Source: Propionibacteriaceae bacterium
GTDB lineage: Bacteria > Actinomycetota > Actinomycetes > Propionibacteriales > Propionibacteriaceae
NCBI GenBank assembly: GCA_030538175.1
Contig: JAUNUL010000218.1
Span: forward strand, 1-5,270
Length of the DNA stretch: 5,270 bases
Direction of reading: 5' to 3'
The position numbers and the translations under genes were made by a program. Numbering within the stretch: position 1 is the stretch's first letter; the number at the start of each line of letters is the position of its first letter. The notes under the pieces are model-generated. The model was not told where the DNA came from, ran no database searches, and was given only the letters and a program-made list of their open reading frames with translations. This document shows positions 1-5,270 of this stretch, in pieces.

Positions 1-349
1 CGTGGTGCTCTGCCTGCTGATGGGTCTGCTGGCCGAGCCGCTGGTGCTGCTCATTATGGGGGAGCAGTACGCCGCATCGGTGCCCGTGCTGCAGATCCTC
101 GCGATCGCCGTCGCCATCATCAACGTCAATCAACCCCTTGCCGGCCTGCTCCAGGCGCGGGGTCATGACAAGCGCGTCGCGTTCCTGCTCGCGGCGGCCG
201 TCGTGACCAGGTTGGTCGTGCTCGTGCCGCTCGTGTGGGTGCTCGGCGCTGTGGGGGTCGCCCTCGCCTTCGTCATGGGCGAGTCGATTCTGCTCATTGG
301 CATGCTGTGGTACGCCCGCTCCTTGCGCCGGGCAGCAGGGACGCCGTGA
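1..349 (+). CDS. Oligosaccharide flippase (Wzx/MATE-like), C-terminal fragment
   Basis: This is the last 115 codons (from base 2) of a gene whose start lies left of the window; the GTG at base 2 is very unlikely to be the true start. The visible protein is almost all membrane segments, roughly residues 1-18, 28-50, 58-80 and 83-106, and ends in a short basic tail (RSLRRAAGTP). The stretch MGEQYAASVPVLQILA matches the G-x-x-Y-x(n)-VLQIL pattern seen in the C-terminal half of polysaccharide flippases of the MOP superfamily, followed by a conserved N and a small loop (QARGHDK). Known role of the family: moving undecaprenyl-linked repeat units from the cytoplasmic to the outer face of the membrane. 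The neighbouring polymerase, chain-length kinase and glycosyltransferase support this. The stop is TGA at 347-349. Another MOP-type transporter is possible, but the context argues for a flippase. Confidence 0.85.
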   Translation, partial: VVLCLLMGLLAEPLVLLIMGEQYAASVPVLQILAIAVAIINVNQPLAGLLQARGHDKRVAFLLAAAVVTRLVVLVPLVWVLGAVGVALAFVMGESILLIGMLWYARSLRRAAGTP

Positions 350-369
350 TGTCCGTGCCTCCACCCACC

Positions 370-393
370 CGGTGTCTGCTCAGCAGATCACCG
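370..393. terminator. Candidate bidirectional hairpin terminator between converging flippase and polymerase genes
   Basis: Bases 370-374 pair with 389-393 and 375-379 pair with 383-387, with T388 bulged and a 3-base loop (380-382). That makes a 10-bp stem (CGGTG/CACCG plus TCTGC/GCAGA). It begins 21 bases after the flippase stop and overlaps the polymerase stop codon (388-390), so it could end transcripts from both sides. There is no T-run on either strand, so it is not a classic intrinsic terminator; U-less hairpins have been proposed to act this way in actinobacteria. The pairing is seen directly; the function is inferred. Confidence 0.45.
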
Positions 394-1914
394 AGGTGTG
401 TCGGAGGCGCGTCGCATGGTCGCCCGGTGATGCATCCTTCTGGGCGACGTCATCCTTCGGGCCGGTGTCACCCCTCGAGGCTGGTCAGTGCTGTCACTCG
501 GCTGTGTCTCACTCGGCTGGGCCGGAGGTGTGTCGCGCTGAGGTCCTGACGTGCGGCGTTGCTGGGGCAGACGCAGGTATCGGTGGCTGTCCCGCTCTGC
601 TGCCGGCACATTCGCAGCGGCAGCCACACCGGCGAAGAGAAGCGCCAGCGTGAACGAGAACCCGCGATCCTCGATGGGGGAACCGAAGGGGAGGAGCGCA
701 ACCAGCAGCACGGCCATCCCGCGCGCTGCGGCGTGGATGGGGGCATAGCCCCTGGCCTGGGCCAGCTTTTCGATCACCAACAGCGAGGTCACGAGGAAGA
801 GGACGAGCACGACGGTGCCCACAATTCCTAGCTTGATCACGGTGACCAGGGGGGTGTCCATCGCAAAGGGCGGATTCCATCCGAGACCGTGCCCGAGCAG
901 CGGGCGCAATTCGATCTGGTCCAAGGCGTACTGATATTGGATGGCGCGCCACTGGAACGACTGGTCACCCGCCGCGCTCCCGCTCAACACTTCCAGCAAT
1001 GCGAAGACGCGCTTGTCGAGGAAGGTCGGGTCGCTGAGCAGCATCCGTGCAGCGATCGGCAACATGATGATGATGGCTGCGCCGACGAGAATGACGGCAG
1101 CGAAAGCGCGGCCGGGATGCAGCCGATACTTCGCCAACGGTCCCAACATGCCGACGATAACCACGAACAGCATGAGGTTCGTCCGGGTGCCTGTGACGAG
1201 CATCGCCACGGGGATGATAGCTGCCATCGTGGCCCACAGCACCCGCTGACGGCCCTTGGTGGAGACCGCGATCAGCAGGGTGAGCGCGAAGCCGAGGCCC
1301 GCCAGGACGGTGCTGCCGAGCACCAGAAAGTTCAGGTTGAAAGCCGCCACACCACGGCGGCTCAGCCAGTCGACGGCGAAGCCGACGGCCGTCAGCGTGC
1401 CGGCGCCACCGGCGATCCACAGTGTTGTCGCCAAGCGCAACTCACGGCCGGTCTCGACGCCGATGAAGGGGGCCAGGGGGATGAGCATATAGAACAGGCC
1501 CTGGCGGATAATGGACGTCGGATCCGAACCAGGGGTGGCGACGGTGCTGATCACCATGGAGCCGGCCAAGGCTAAGGCCAACCCGAGCCACAGCCATGTC
1601 CGCGCCAGCCACGGTGGTGGGTCACGCAATAGGTTGATGATGGAGATCATGGCCACGCCAAGGACGGCCGCGCCATAGATGAGTTTGGCCGTGCTGACCT
1701 CGGTCGACGAGCCCAACACCACCAGGCCGCCGAACACGAGCACGAGGAGCCGTGCAGCGGGGGAGGCGAGCACGACAGCCCCACCGATCGCGACCGCGAT
1801 GATGCCGAGTCCCAGCACGGGGCGGGCCATGGAGAGTGCGGCCAGGAGCGCCATGCCCAGGGCAATCGCCACGAGGCCGGGGGTCTGTTGCACAGCTCGC
1901 AGGGTTGTCCGCAT
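388..1914 (-). CDS. O-antigen ligase/Wzy-type polysaccharide polymerase, integral membrane
   Basis: The 508-residue protein is highly hydrophobic, with about 12-14 predicted membrane helices between residues 12 and 435 (for example 33-50, 74-93, 104-124, 192-216, 269-289, 358-380, 395-410, 419-435). Two motifs fit the O-antigen ligase/Wzy superfamily: TGTRTNLML (241-249, R244), like the usual SGSR-type helix start, and LRPLLGHGLGW (336-346), the P-x-x-G-x-G-x-G signature at the end of the large outer loop (about 290-357), which also holds W322 and R323. Family role: joining lipid-linked repeat units on the outer face, or ligating glycans to an acceptor; the Wzx, Wzz/kinase and GT4 neighbours favour polymerase. 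The ATG at 1914 is chosen because it precedes the first helix; the Shine-Dalgarno is poor, so a leaderless or weakly translated start is possible. Residues 436-508 form an odd hydrophilic, repeat-containing tail. The gene converges on the flippase and diverges from the kinase. Confidence 0.87.
   Translation of the reverse strand: MRTTLRAVQQTPGLVAIALGMALLAALSMARPVLGLGIIAVAIGGAVVLASPAARLLVLVFGGLVVLGSSTEVSTAKLIYGAAVLGVAMISIINLLRDPPPWLARTWLWLGLALALAGSMVISTVATPGSDPTSIIRQGLFYMLIPLAPFIGVETGRELRLATTLWIAGGAGTLTAVGFAVDWLSRRGVAAFNLNFLVLGSTVLAGLGFALTLLIAVSTKGRQRVLWATMAAIIPVAMLVTGTRTNLMLFVVIVGMLGPLAKYRLHPGRAFAAVILVGAAIIIMLPIAARMLLSDPTFLDKRVFALLEVLSGSAAGDQSFQWRAIQYQYALDQIELRPLLGHGLGWNPPFAMDTPLVTVIKLGIVGTVVLVLFLVTSLLVIEKLAQARGYAPIHAAARGMAVLLVALLPFGSPIEDRGFSFTLALLFAGVAAAANVPAAERDSHRYLRLPQQRRTSGPQRDTPPAQPSETQPSDSTDQPRGVTPARRMTSPRRMHHRATMRRASDTPR
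415..486. repeat. Decayed 18-bp tandem repeat inside the 3' end of the polymerase gene
   Basis: Four successive 18-base blocks (415-432, 433-450, 451-468, 469-486) each begin CA. The middle two both begin CATCCTTC and agree at 14 of 18 positions; 451-468 and 469-486 agree at 10 of 18. In the polymerase this encodes six-residue units TPARRM (483-488), TSPRRM (489-494) and HHRATM (495-500). The repeat is seen directly; slippage-driven growth of the tail is inferred. Confidence 0.6.
494..519. repeat. 15-bp-period direct repeat (TCACTCGGCTG twice) in the polymerase tail
   Basis: The 11-base word TCACTCGGCTG occurs at 494-504 and again at 509-519, a 15-base period. Read on the minus strand it gives the five-residue repeats AQPSE and TQPSD (polymerase residues 465-474). 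It sits right next to the 18-bp repeat block, so two different short repeats lie side by side in the region coding for the hydrophilic tail. Confidence 0.65.
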
Positions 1915-1940
1915 GCTGTCATTTCTATATCACCGGCCGG
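1915..1940 (-). promoter_or_regulatory. Possible promoter with -10-like element just upstream of the polymerase start
   Basis: On the minus strand the bases just before the ATG read GATATAGAAATGACAGC, an AT-rich island in GC-rich surroundings. TATAGA matches the -10 consensus at 4 of 6 positions and would place the transcription start within a few bases of the ATG, giving a leaderless or nearly leaderless mRNA. This would explain the lack of a clear ribosome binding site. No good -35 is visible at 17 bp; a 10-bp palindrome ACCGGCCGGT (1932-1941) lies where an operator or spacer would be. Weak evidence. Confidence 0.25.
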
Positions 1941-2008
1941 TTACGGCCCGACAGACCCGCCGCCGCGGACGGACACACCGGGCGTCGGCCGGTCCATGTG
2001 GTGAACTC

Positions 2009-2032
2009 GGTGCAGGGTCGGATGTCTGCACC
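2009..2032. promoter_or_regulatory. Interrupted inverted repeat (GGTGCAG-N10-CTGCACC) in the divergent control region, candidate operator
   Basis: GGTGCAG at 2009-2015 is perfectly mirrored by CTGCACC at 2026-2032, with a 10-base spacer; arm centres are 17 bases apart. It lies about 95 bp upstream of the polymerase start and 113 bp upstream of the kinase start, near the middle of the 230-bp divergent gap. Symmetry of this size suits a dimeric DNA-binding regulator that could control both directions. No T-run follows, so a terminator is less likely. The repeat is seen directly; the operator role is inferred, and no regulator gene is visible in the window. Confidence 0.4.
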
Positions 2033-2113
2033 TGAACACAGCGCCCCGGCAGAATCAGTCCCTACTCAGGCGACACCCCGCTTCGACTTTCGGAGACGAG
2101 CGGATCGGATGGC

Positions 2114-2144
2114 TAGCATGACCGACAGACGTGAGGGGTAGAGA
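2114..2144 (+). promoter_or_regulatory. Weak -10-like element and strong ribosome binding site for the kinase gene
   Basis: GAGGGG at 2133-2138 sits 6 bases before the GTG at 2145 and is a good Shine-Dalgarno sequence; it decides that start. Upstream, TAGCAT (2114-2119) fits the loose actinobacterial TAnnnT -10 pattern, but only a poor -35 (TTCGGA, 2089-2094) is nearby at a 19-bp spacing. The ribosome site is convincing; the promoter call is weak. Confidence 0.45.
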
Positions 2145-3473
2145 GTGGAGTTCAAGGAGTACGTCCGGATACTGCGTCAGCAGTGGCTGGTCGTGGTGGC
2201 CATGATGTGCGTGGTGATCTCGGGCGCTGCGGTGATGACACTGATGCAGACGCCGCGATACACCGCCAGCACGGAGTTGTTCTTCAGGGTCGCCGGTGGC
2301 GAGTCGGTCTCGGATGTGGCCCAGGGAGGCTATTTCTCCACGGCCCAGCTGGAGTCCTATGCCCGCGTGGCGAAGTCGCGGTTGGTCATGGATCCGGTCG
2401 CCGACCGGTTGGGCTATCCCGGTGGGGGTGAGGCCCTCATGGCCGACACCACCACTGAAGCACCACCCCAGCTCGTGGTCATGGTGATCAGCGTGACCAA
2501 TCCTGATCCGGTGATGGCGGCCCGCGCGGCGAATGCCGTCGGCGAGGCCACGATCGCCCGGGTCGAGGAGCTCAGCAACGACAGCCGCAGCCCCGTGCGG
2601 GTGAAGGCCAGCCCGCTCGCGACCGCGGAGGTGCCGGCGAAGCCGTCAGAGCCGAACGCGATGCGCAACCTGCTGGCTGCCGCGGCCGCGGGCCTGCTGC
2701 TTGGCTGGGGTGCCGCCTTCATCCGGACCCTGGCGGACAACAAGGTCCGTTCCACCGAGGACGTCAAACGAATCAGCGACGGGTTGCCCACGCTCGGGGT
2801 CATCTCCGAGGGGGAGGGCCCGCAGTTGGAGATGTTGGCAGCCCCTTCCGATCCCATGGCCGAGGCCTATCGCCGGGTGGCCACCAACCTGCGGTTCGTC
2901 ACGGTGGACAGCACGCACAACAGCGTGCTGGTCACCTCGTCCGTCCAGAGCGAGGGCAAGTCGACCATCGCTTCGAACCTGGCCATCGCCCTGGCCGACT
3001 CGGGCGAGAGCGTGCTGCTCATCGACGCCGACCTGCGTCGCCCCACCATCGCCTCGGTGTTCGCGCTCGAAGGGGCAGTCGGCCTGACGACCGTCCTCGG
3101 CGGGCAGGCCGAGGTCGAGGACGTGCTGCAGGTCTCGCCTGTGCCCCAACTCACCTTGTTGGCAGCCGGGACCCTGCCGCCCAACCCGAGCGCCCTGGTC
3201 GGTTCCCTGCGCATGGAAGCCCTGCTGGATTGGGCGGAACGCAACTATGACGTGGTCGTGATCGACTCGCCTCCGCTGCTGCCGGTCACGGATGCGGCCG
3301 TCCTGGCCCCCAAGTGCGGCGGCGTGGTTCTGGTCGTCAGCGCTGGAGAGGTCACCAAGGCCGAGTTGGCGGAGTCCATCGCAGCGCTCGAACGAGTGGA
3401 TACCACCGCGTCGGGCTATGTTCTCAACCGTGCGAAGGCAAACCTCTCGGCTCGCGCCTATACCTATGGCTGA
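2145..3473 (+). CDS. Wzz/Wzc-like chain-length regulator fused to a bacterial tyrosine kinase (BY-kinase)
   Basis: The 442-residue protein starts at a GTG with a good ribosome site, and its first residues (MEFKEYVRILRQQW) are the typical Wzz N-terminus. Domains in order: membrane helix about 13-36; extracellular Wzz loop about 37-172; proline motif P164-x-x-P167-x-x-P170; second helix about 174-195; cytoplasmic kinase from about 213. Kinase motifs: Walker A TSSVQSEGKST (264-274, K272), Walker A' LLIDADLRRP (291-300, D294 and D296), the PPNPSALVGS loop (345-354) and Walker B VVVIDSPP (370-377, D374). Known role: it autophosphorylates on C-terminal tyrosines, and cycling of this state controls polymer length and export. 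Oddities: only two tyrosines at the extreme C-terminus (Y439, Y441), and the oligomerisation motif reads E240-x-x-R243-x-x-A246, with Ala where the usual E-x2-R-x2-R has Arg. The glycosyltransferase follows after 44 bp, so they are probably co-transcribed. Confidence 0.95.
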   Translation: MEFKEYVRILRQQWLVVVAMMCVVISGAAVMTLMQTPRYTASTELFFRVAGGESVSDVAQGGYFSTAQLESYARVAKSRLVMDPVADRLGYPGGGEALMADTTTEAPPQLVVMVISVTNPDPVMAARAANAVGEATIARVEELSNDSRSPVRVKASPLATAEVPAKPSEPNAMRNLLAAAAAGLLLGWGAAFIRTLADNKVRSTEDVKRISDGLPTLGVISEGEGPQLEMLAAPSDPMAEAYRRVATNLRFVTVDSTHNSVLVTSSVQSEGKSTIASNLAIALADSGESVLLIDADLRRPTIASVFALEGAVGLTTVLGGQAEVEDVLQVSPVPQLTLLAAGTLPPNPSALVGSLRMEALLDWAERNYDVVVIDSPPLLPVTDAAVLAPKCGGVVLVVSAGEVTKAELAESIAALERVDTTASGYVLNRAKANLSARAYTYG

Positions 3474-3508
3474 CGCTGAGCGGCACATCCCTTCCTGATC
3501 GCCCCCAC

Positions 3509-3517
3509 GGAGTTGCT
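3509..3517 (+). promoter_or_regulatory. Ribosome binding site deciding the glycosyltransferase start
   Basis: GGAG at 3509-3512 lies 5 bases before the GTG at 3518. The reading frame is open upstream to 3314, overlapping the kinase gene, but that extension is out of frame with the kinase, has no family-like residues, and would place about 68 foreign residues before the Rossmann beta-strand. This site therefore fixes the start at 3518. Confidence 0.75.
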
Positions 3518-4648
3518 GTGCGCCTGCTCATCGTCACCAATGTTGCGGCCCCCTATCGCCTGCCCTTGTGGTCGGCGATCAAGGACCGGGGAGTCGACCT
3601 GACCGTCGCCTTGCTGGAGCCCGAGATCGCTGCCGGTTTCGGCATGCCCGAGGAACGAGCCCGGGACTGGCAGGCAGCTGGCCAGCAGGGGGCCAGTCAC
3701 ACGGTGGGCCTCCGGACCTGGCGTTTCACCCGGGGTGAGGACACCCACTACATCGCCCGAAGCGGCGTGCTCCAGGCGGTCCGGGCCGCTGATGCCGTCA
3801 TCCTCTGTGGCTGGGATTCGCCGGCCTTCTGGCAGTTTCTGGGCGCCTGCAAGCTGACCCGCACCCCGGTGCTCGGCTTCTATGAGTCGACGTTGGCCAC
3901 ATCGAGTTTCACCGAAGGACCGATCGCGTCTGCTCGGACGTTCTTCATGCGGCAGTTGGATGGGGTCGTCGTTCCCGGTGTTGCGGCCGAGGAGTCCGTG
4001 CTGGACAAGGGCGTCGCCAAGGACCGGGTCTGGCGAGGTTTCAACTCTGTGGACATGACCGGCTTCGCGGCTGTCAACACTCCGACTGACGCCGGCGCTC
4101 GGGATTTCCTGTTCGTCGGCAAGCTCATCGCGCGCAAGAACGTCGATTCGATCCTCGAGGCGTTCGCGACCCTGCCCGACGATTGCCACCTGAGCCTTGC
4201 CGGCAGTGGGGCGGAGGACGCAGCCTTGCGGGCTCAGGCGGAGGAACTGGGGATCAGTGACCGGGTGACCTTCCTCGGCTACACCGACTATGCCGACCTG
4301 CCCGCTGTCATGGCTCGACACGGGCACCTCCTGCTGGTGTCCCGGGTGGAGGTGTGGGGTCTCACGGTCAACGAAGGCCTCGCAGCAGGGATGCACGCCA
4401 TCGTTGCCCGCGAGTGCGGCGTCGCCGCGTCGGTTGACGGAATGCCCGGTGTGCTCCTGTGCGACCCGACACCCGAATCGATCGCGGGCGCCATGGTCCG
4501 CAGCCTTGACCAGTGGCAGGGCAGGATCCAGGACCCACCGATCCTGCAGCACGACGGCGCAGCCTTTGCCGATGTCCATCTCGAGGCGGTCGATGCCGTG
4601 CTCCGCAGGAAGGGGCGGGGCCAAGCGGCCATCCTGCCCCTGCGCTGA
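3518..4648 (+). CDS. GT4-family (GT-B) glycosyltransferase
   Basis: From the GTG at 3518 the protein has 376 residues, the normal size for a GT4 enzyme. The N-terminal Rossmann domain opens MRLLIVTNVAAPYRLPLWSA, with the N-x(3)-PYR-x-PL acceptor-side pattern, then CGWDSPAFW (97-105), GFYEST (120-125) and GFNSVDM (174-180), a set I recall from one GT4 subgroup. The C-terminal donor domain has FVGKLIARKN (199-208; K202 and K207 are candidate phosphate contacts), LSLAGSGAE (225-233), ISDRVTFLGY (246-255) and the E-x7-E motif EVWGLTVNE (E278, E286), the retaining-GT4 nucleotide-sugar site. Inferred role: cytoplasmic addition of a sugar from a nucleotide-sugar to the lipid-linked repeat unit; sugar and linkage cannot be read from sequence. 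There are no membrane helices, so it is cytosolic or membrane-peripheral. It follows the kinase by 44 bp on the same strand, and no promoter is evident in the gap. Confidence 0.95.
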   Translation: MRLLIVTNVAAPYRLPLWSAIKDRGVDLTVALLEPEIAAGFGMPEERARDWQAAGQQGASHTVGLRTWRFTRGEDTHYIARSGVLQAVRAADAVILCGWDSPAFWQFLGACKLTRTPVLGFYESTLATSSFTEGPIASARTFFMRQLDGVVVPGVAAEESVLDKGVAKDRVWRGFNSVDMTGFAAVNTPTDAGARDFLFVGKLIARKNVDSILEAFATLPDDCHLSLAGSGAEDAALRAQAEELGISDRVTFLGYTDYADLPAVMARHGHLLLVSRVEVWGLTVNEGLAAGMHAIVARECGVAASVDGMPGVLLCDPTPESIAGAMVRSLDQWQGRIQDPPILQHDGAAFADVHLEAVDAVLRRKGRGQAAILPLR

Positions 4649-4711
4649 ACACCCGACTCCCCTGCAGACGGTGGGGAAGCCGGGCGCCAGCTCCTCAAGA
4701 GGCTCAATCCA

Positions 4712-4731
4712 CGGCCCCCTCAGCGGGGTCG
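4712..4731. terminator. Candidate hairpin between the converging glycosyltransferase and GINT1-like genes
   Basis: CGGCCCC (4712-4718) pairs with GGGGTCG (4725-4731) in a 7-bp stem with one G-T wobble (4714-4729) and a 6-base loop (4719-4724) that contains the minus-strand stop codon (4720-4722). It begins 63 bases after the glycosyltransferase stop. No T-run follows on either strand, so, as with the hairpin at 370-393, it could be a U-less terminator or simply GC-rich chance pairing. A weaker TCCCC/GGGGA pair (4658-4662 with 4673-4677) also lies in this gap. Confidence 0.33.
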
Positions 4732-5270
4732 GCGGTGGCGCACGAAGTCGAAAACGGTCACCTCGCTGTTGGCGTGCACATGGTGGACGCCGTGGATGTC
4801 CGGCCGGAAGTCGGGGGTCACCTCGGCCACATCCTCCTCGATGAGTCCCTCCGCGCCCAGGTGCGTGATCCGGCGGATCGTGGCTGCCGCCCCATAGACG
4901 GCGAAACCATGCCGTTGGGAGACCCGGAAGAGGTCTGTGCCGTCGTGCAACAACCCGGCGTTGCGGGCGCTGTCGGTGTCATTGCGCAGCGGGTTCTTCG
5001 GATGGGGTTCCCACTCACCCAGGGGGTCGTCCGCGGAGAACGCCCAGAGTTCGGCTGCCGGTTGTCCCGTGTGGGCACTGTCCACCGTCGTCAGCAGCCA
5101 CCACCGCCCCTCGAAGGGGAAGATGAGGGTGTCGCAGGCCTGGACGTCGGCGACGGCCACCTGGGCCAGTTCCCAACGCAGCGGGAAGTCGGCGCAGCGA
5201 TAGATCCGGATGTCGTTGGCACCCAGGGTTTCGGGGCACATGAAGAGTTCGCCGTTGTGTTCGAACAGCG
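4720..5270 (-). CDS. GINT1 N-terminal-domain-like protein (beta-propeller glycan enzyme family), C-terminal part
   Basis: The frame is open through the right edge, so the ATG at 5241 is internal: the nine codons beyond it read LFEHNGELF and join MCPET, matching the family pattern F-L-F-E-H-x-G-x-x-(Y/F)-M-x-PET. The 182 visible residues continue with repeated blade-like units: IRIYRCADFPLRWEL, then DTLIFPFEGRWWLLTT, LWAFSADDPLGEWEPHPKNP, SARNAGLLHDGTDLFRVSQ and a last strand with GVHHVHANSEVTVFDF. These echo the five-bladed, GH43-like propeller module called the GINT1 N-terminal domain, named after a plant glucosamine inositolphosphorylceramide transferase. Bacterial members occur in polysaccharide loci, sometimes fused to a formyltransferase-like domain; whether this one is fused cannot be seen. 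Its biochemical role is unsettled, and a glycan-modifying or sugar-transfer function is only inferred from context. It runs towards the glycosyltransferase gene and is a separate transcription unit from it. Confidence 0.82.
   Translation of the reverse strand, partial: LFEHNGELFMCPETLGANDIRIYRCADFPLRWELAQVAVADVQACDTLIFPFEGRWWLLTTVDSAHTGQPAAELWAFSADDPLGEWEPHPKNPLRNDTDSARNAGLLHDGTDLFRVSQRHGFAVYGAAATIRRITHLGAEGLIEEDVAEVTPDFRPDIHGVHHVHANSEVTVFDFVRHRRPR

Noticed and set aside
1063..1076. ATG/ATGATG trinucleotide run inside the polymerase gene
   Set aside because: Only about four units and it encodes an ordinary Ile/Met stretch in a membrane helix; not a meaningful microsatellite.
889..1575. Plus-strand open frame opposite the polymerase (228 codons)
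   Set aside because: Very rich in Gln, Asp, His, Gly and Arg, the usual antisense image of a hydrophobic membrane protein; no domain signal.
1932..1941. Ten-base palindrome ACCGGCCGGT near the polymerase start
   Set aside because: Short, and self-complementary GC words are frequent in such GC-rich DNA; mentioned only as part of the possible promoter, not as a site of its own.
2109..2141. Ten-codon open frame (MASMTDRREG, then TAG) ending 3 bases before the kinase GTG, a possible leader peptide
   Set aside because: No ribosome site at good spacing before its ATG, no regulatory codon run, and its end simply contains the kinase gene's own Shine-Dalgarno sequence. It is the tail of a longer chance frame.
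2646..3488. Long minus-strand open frame opposite the kinase gene (280 codons)
   Set aside because: It is the mirror of a clearly recognisable BY-kinase gene in GC-rich DNA; its translation is rich in Gly, Arg, Gln and Asp with no recognisable domain, as expected for a shadow frame.
3314..3517. Upstream extension of the glycosyltransferase frame overlapping the kinase gene
   Set aside because: It reads through kinase codons in another frame, its residues are not family-like, and a good ribosome site sits just before the GTG at 3518.
3464..4624. Long minus-strand open frame opposite the glycosyltransferase (386 codons)
   Set aside because: Open only because of codon bias on the other strand; no family motifs, while the plus strand has all GT4 motifs and a ribosome binding site.

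Overview
The window is high-GC DNA with GTG as well as ATG starts and strong third-position G/C bias. Protein styles fit an actinomycete (Actinomycetota); a Propionibacteriaceae-like host is a guess. It is an interior piece of a surface or exopolysaccharide locus. I see no rRNA, tRNA, CRISPR, insertion sequence or integrase, and no gene-free stretch over 300 bases.

Layout from left to right: (1) the C-terminal 115 residues of a Wzx/MATE-type oligosaccharide flippase on +, cut by the left edge; (2) a converging O-antigen ligase/Wzy-like polymerase on -, with a short 38-bp gap holding a strong hairpin; (3) a 230-bp divergent control region with a clear interrupted inverted repeat; (4) on +, a fused Wzz/Wzc-type chain-length regulator with a bacterial tyrosine kinase domain; (5) on +, 44 bp later and probably in the same operon, a GT4-family GT-B glycosyltransferase; (6) a converging gene on -, cut by the right edge, whose visible part looks like the bacterial version of the GINT1 N-terminal (beta-propeller) domain often found in glycan loci.

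Together these give most of a Wzx/Wzy-dependent pathway. Glycosyltransferases build a lipid-linked repeat unit, the flippase moves it across the membrane, the polymerase joins units outside, and the Wzz/kinase protein sets chain length and output. The initiating sugar-phosphate transferase, the kinase's phosphatase and the export partners are not in this window. Gene orientation alternates (+, -, +, +, -), so flippase, polymerase and kinase are separate transcription units, which suggests piecemeal assembly of the locus.

Nothing here is convincing as an entirely new system. The points most worth a second look are the GINT1-like gene, the kinase's sparse C-terminal tyrosines and altered oligomerisation motif, the repeat-built basic tail of the polymerase, the inverted repeat in the divergent promoter region, and two hairpins that each sit over the stop codon of a converging gene.
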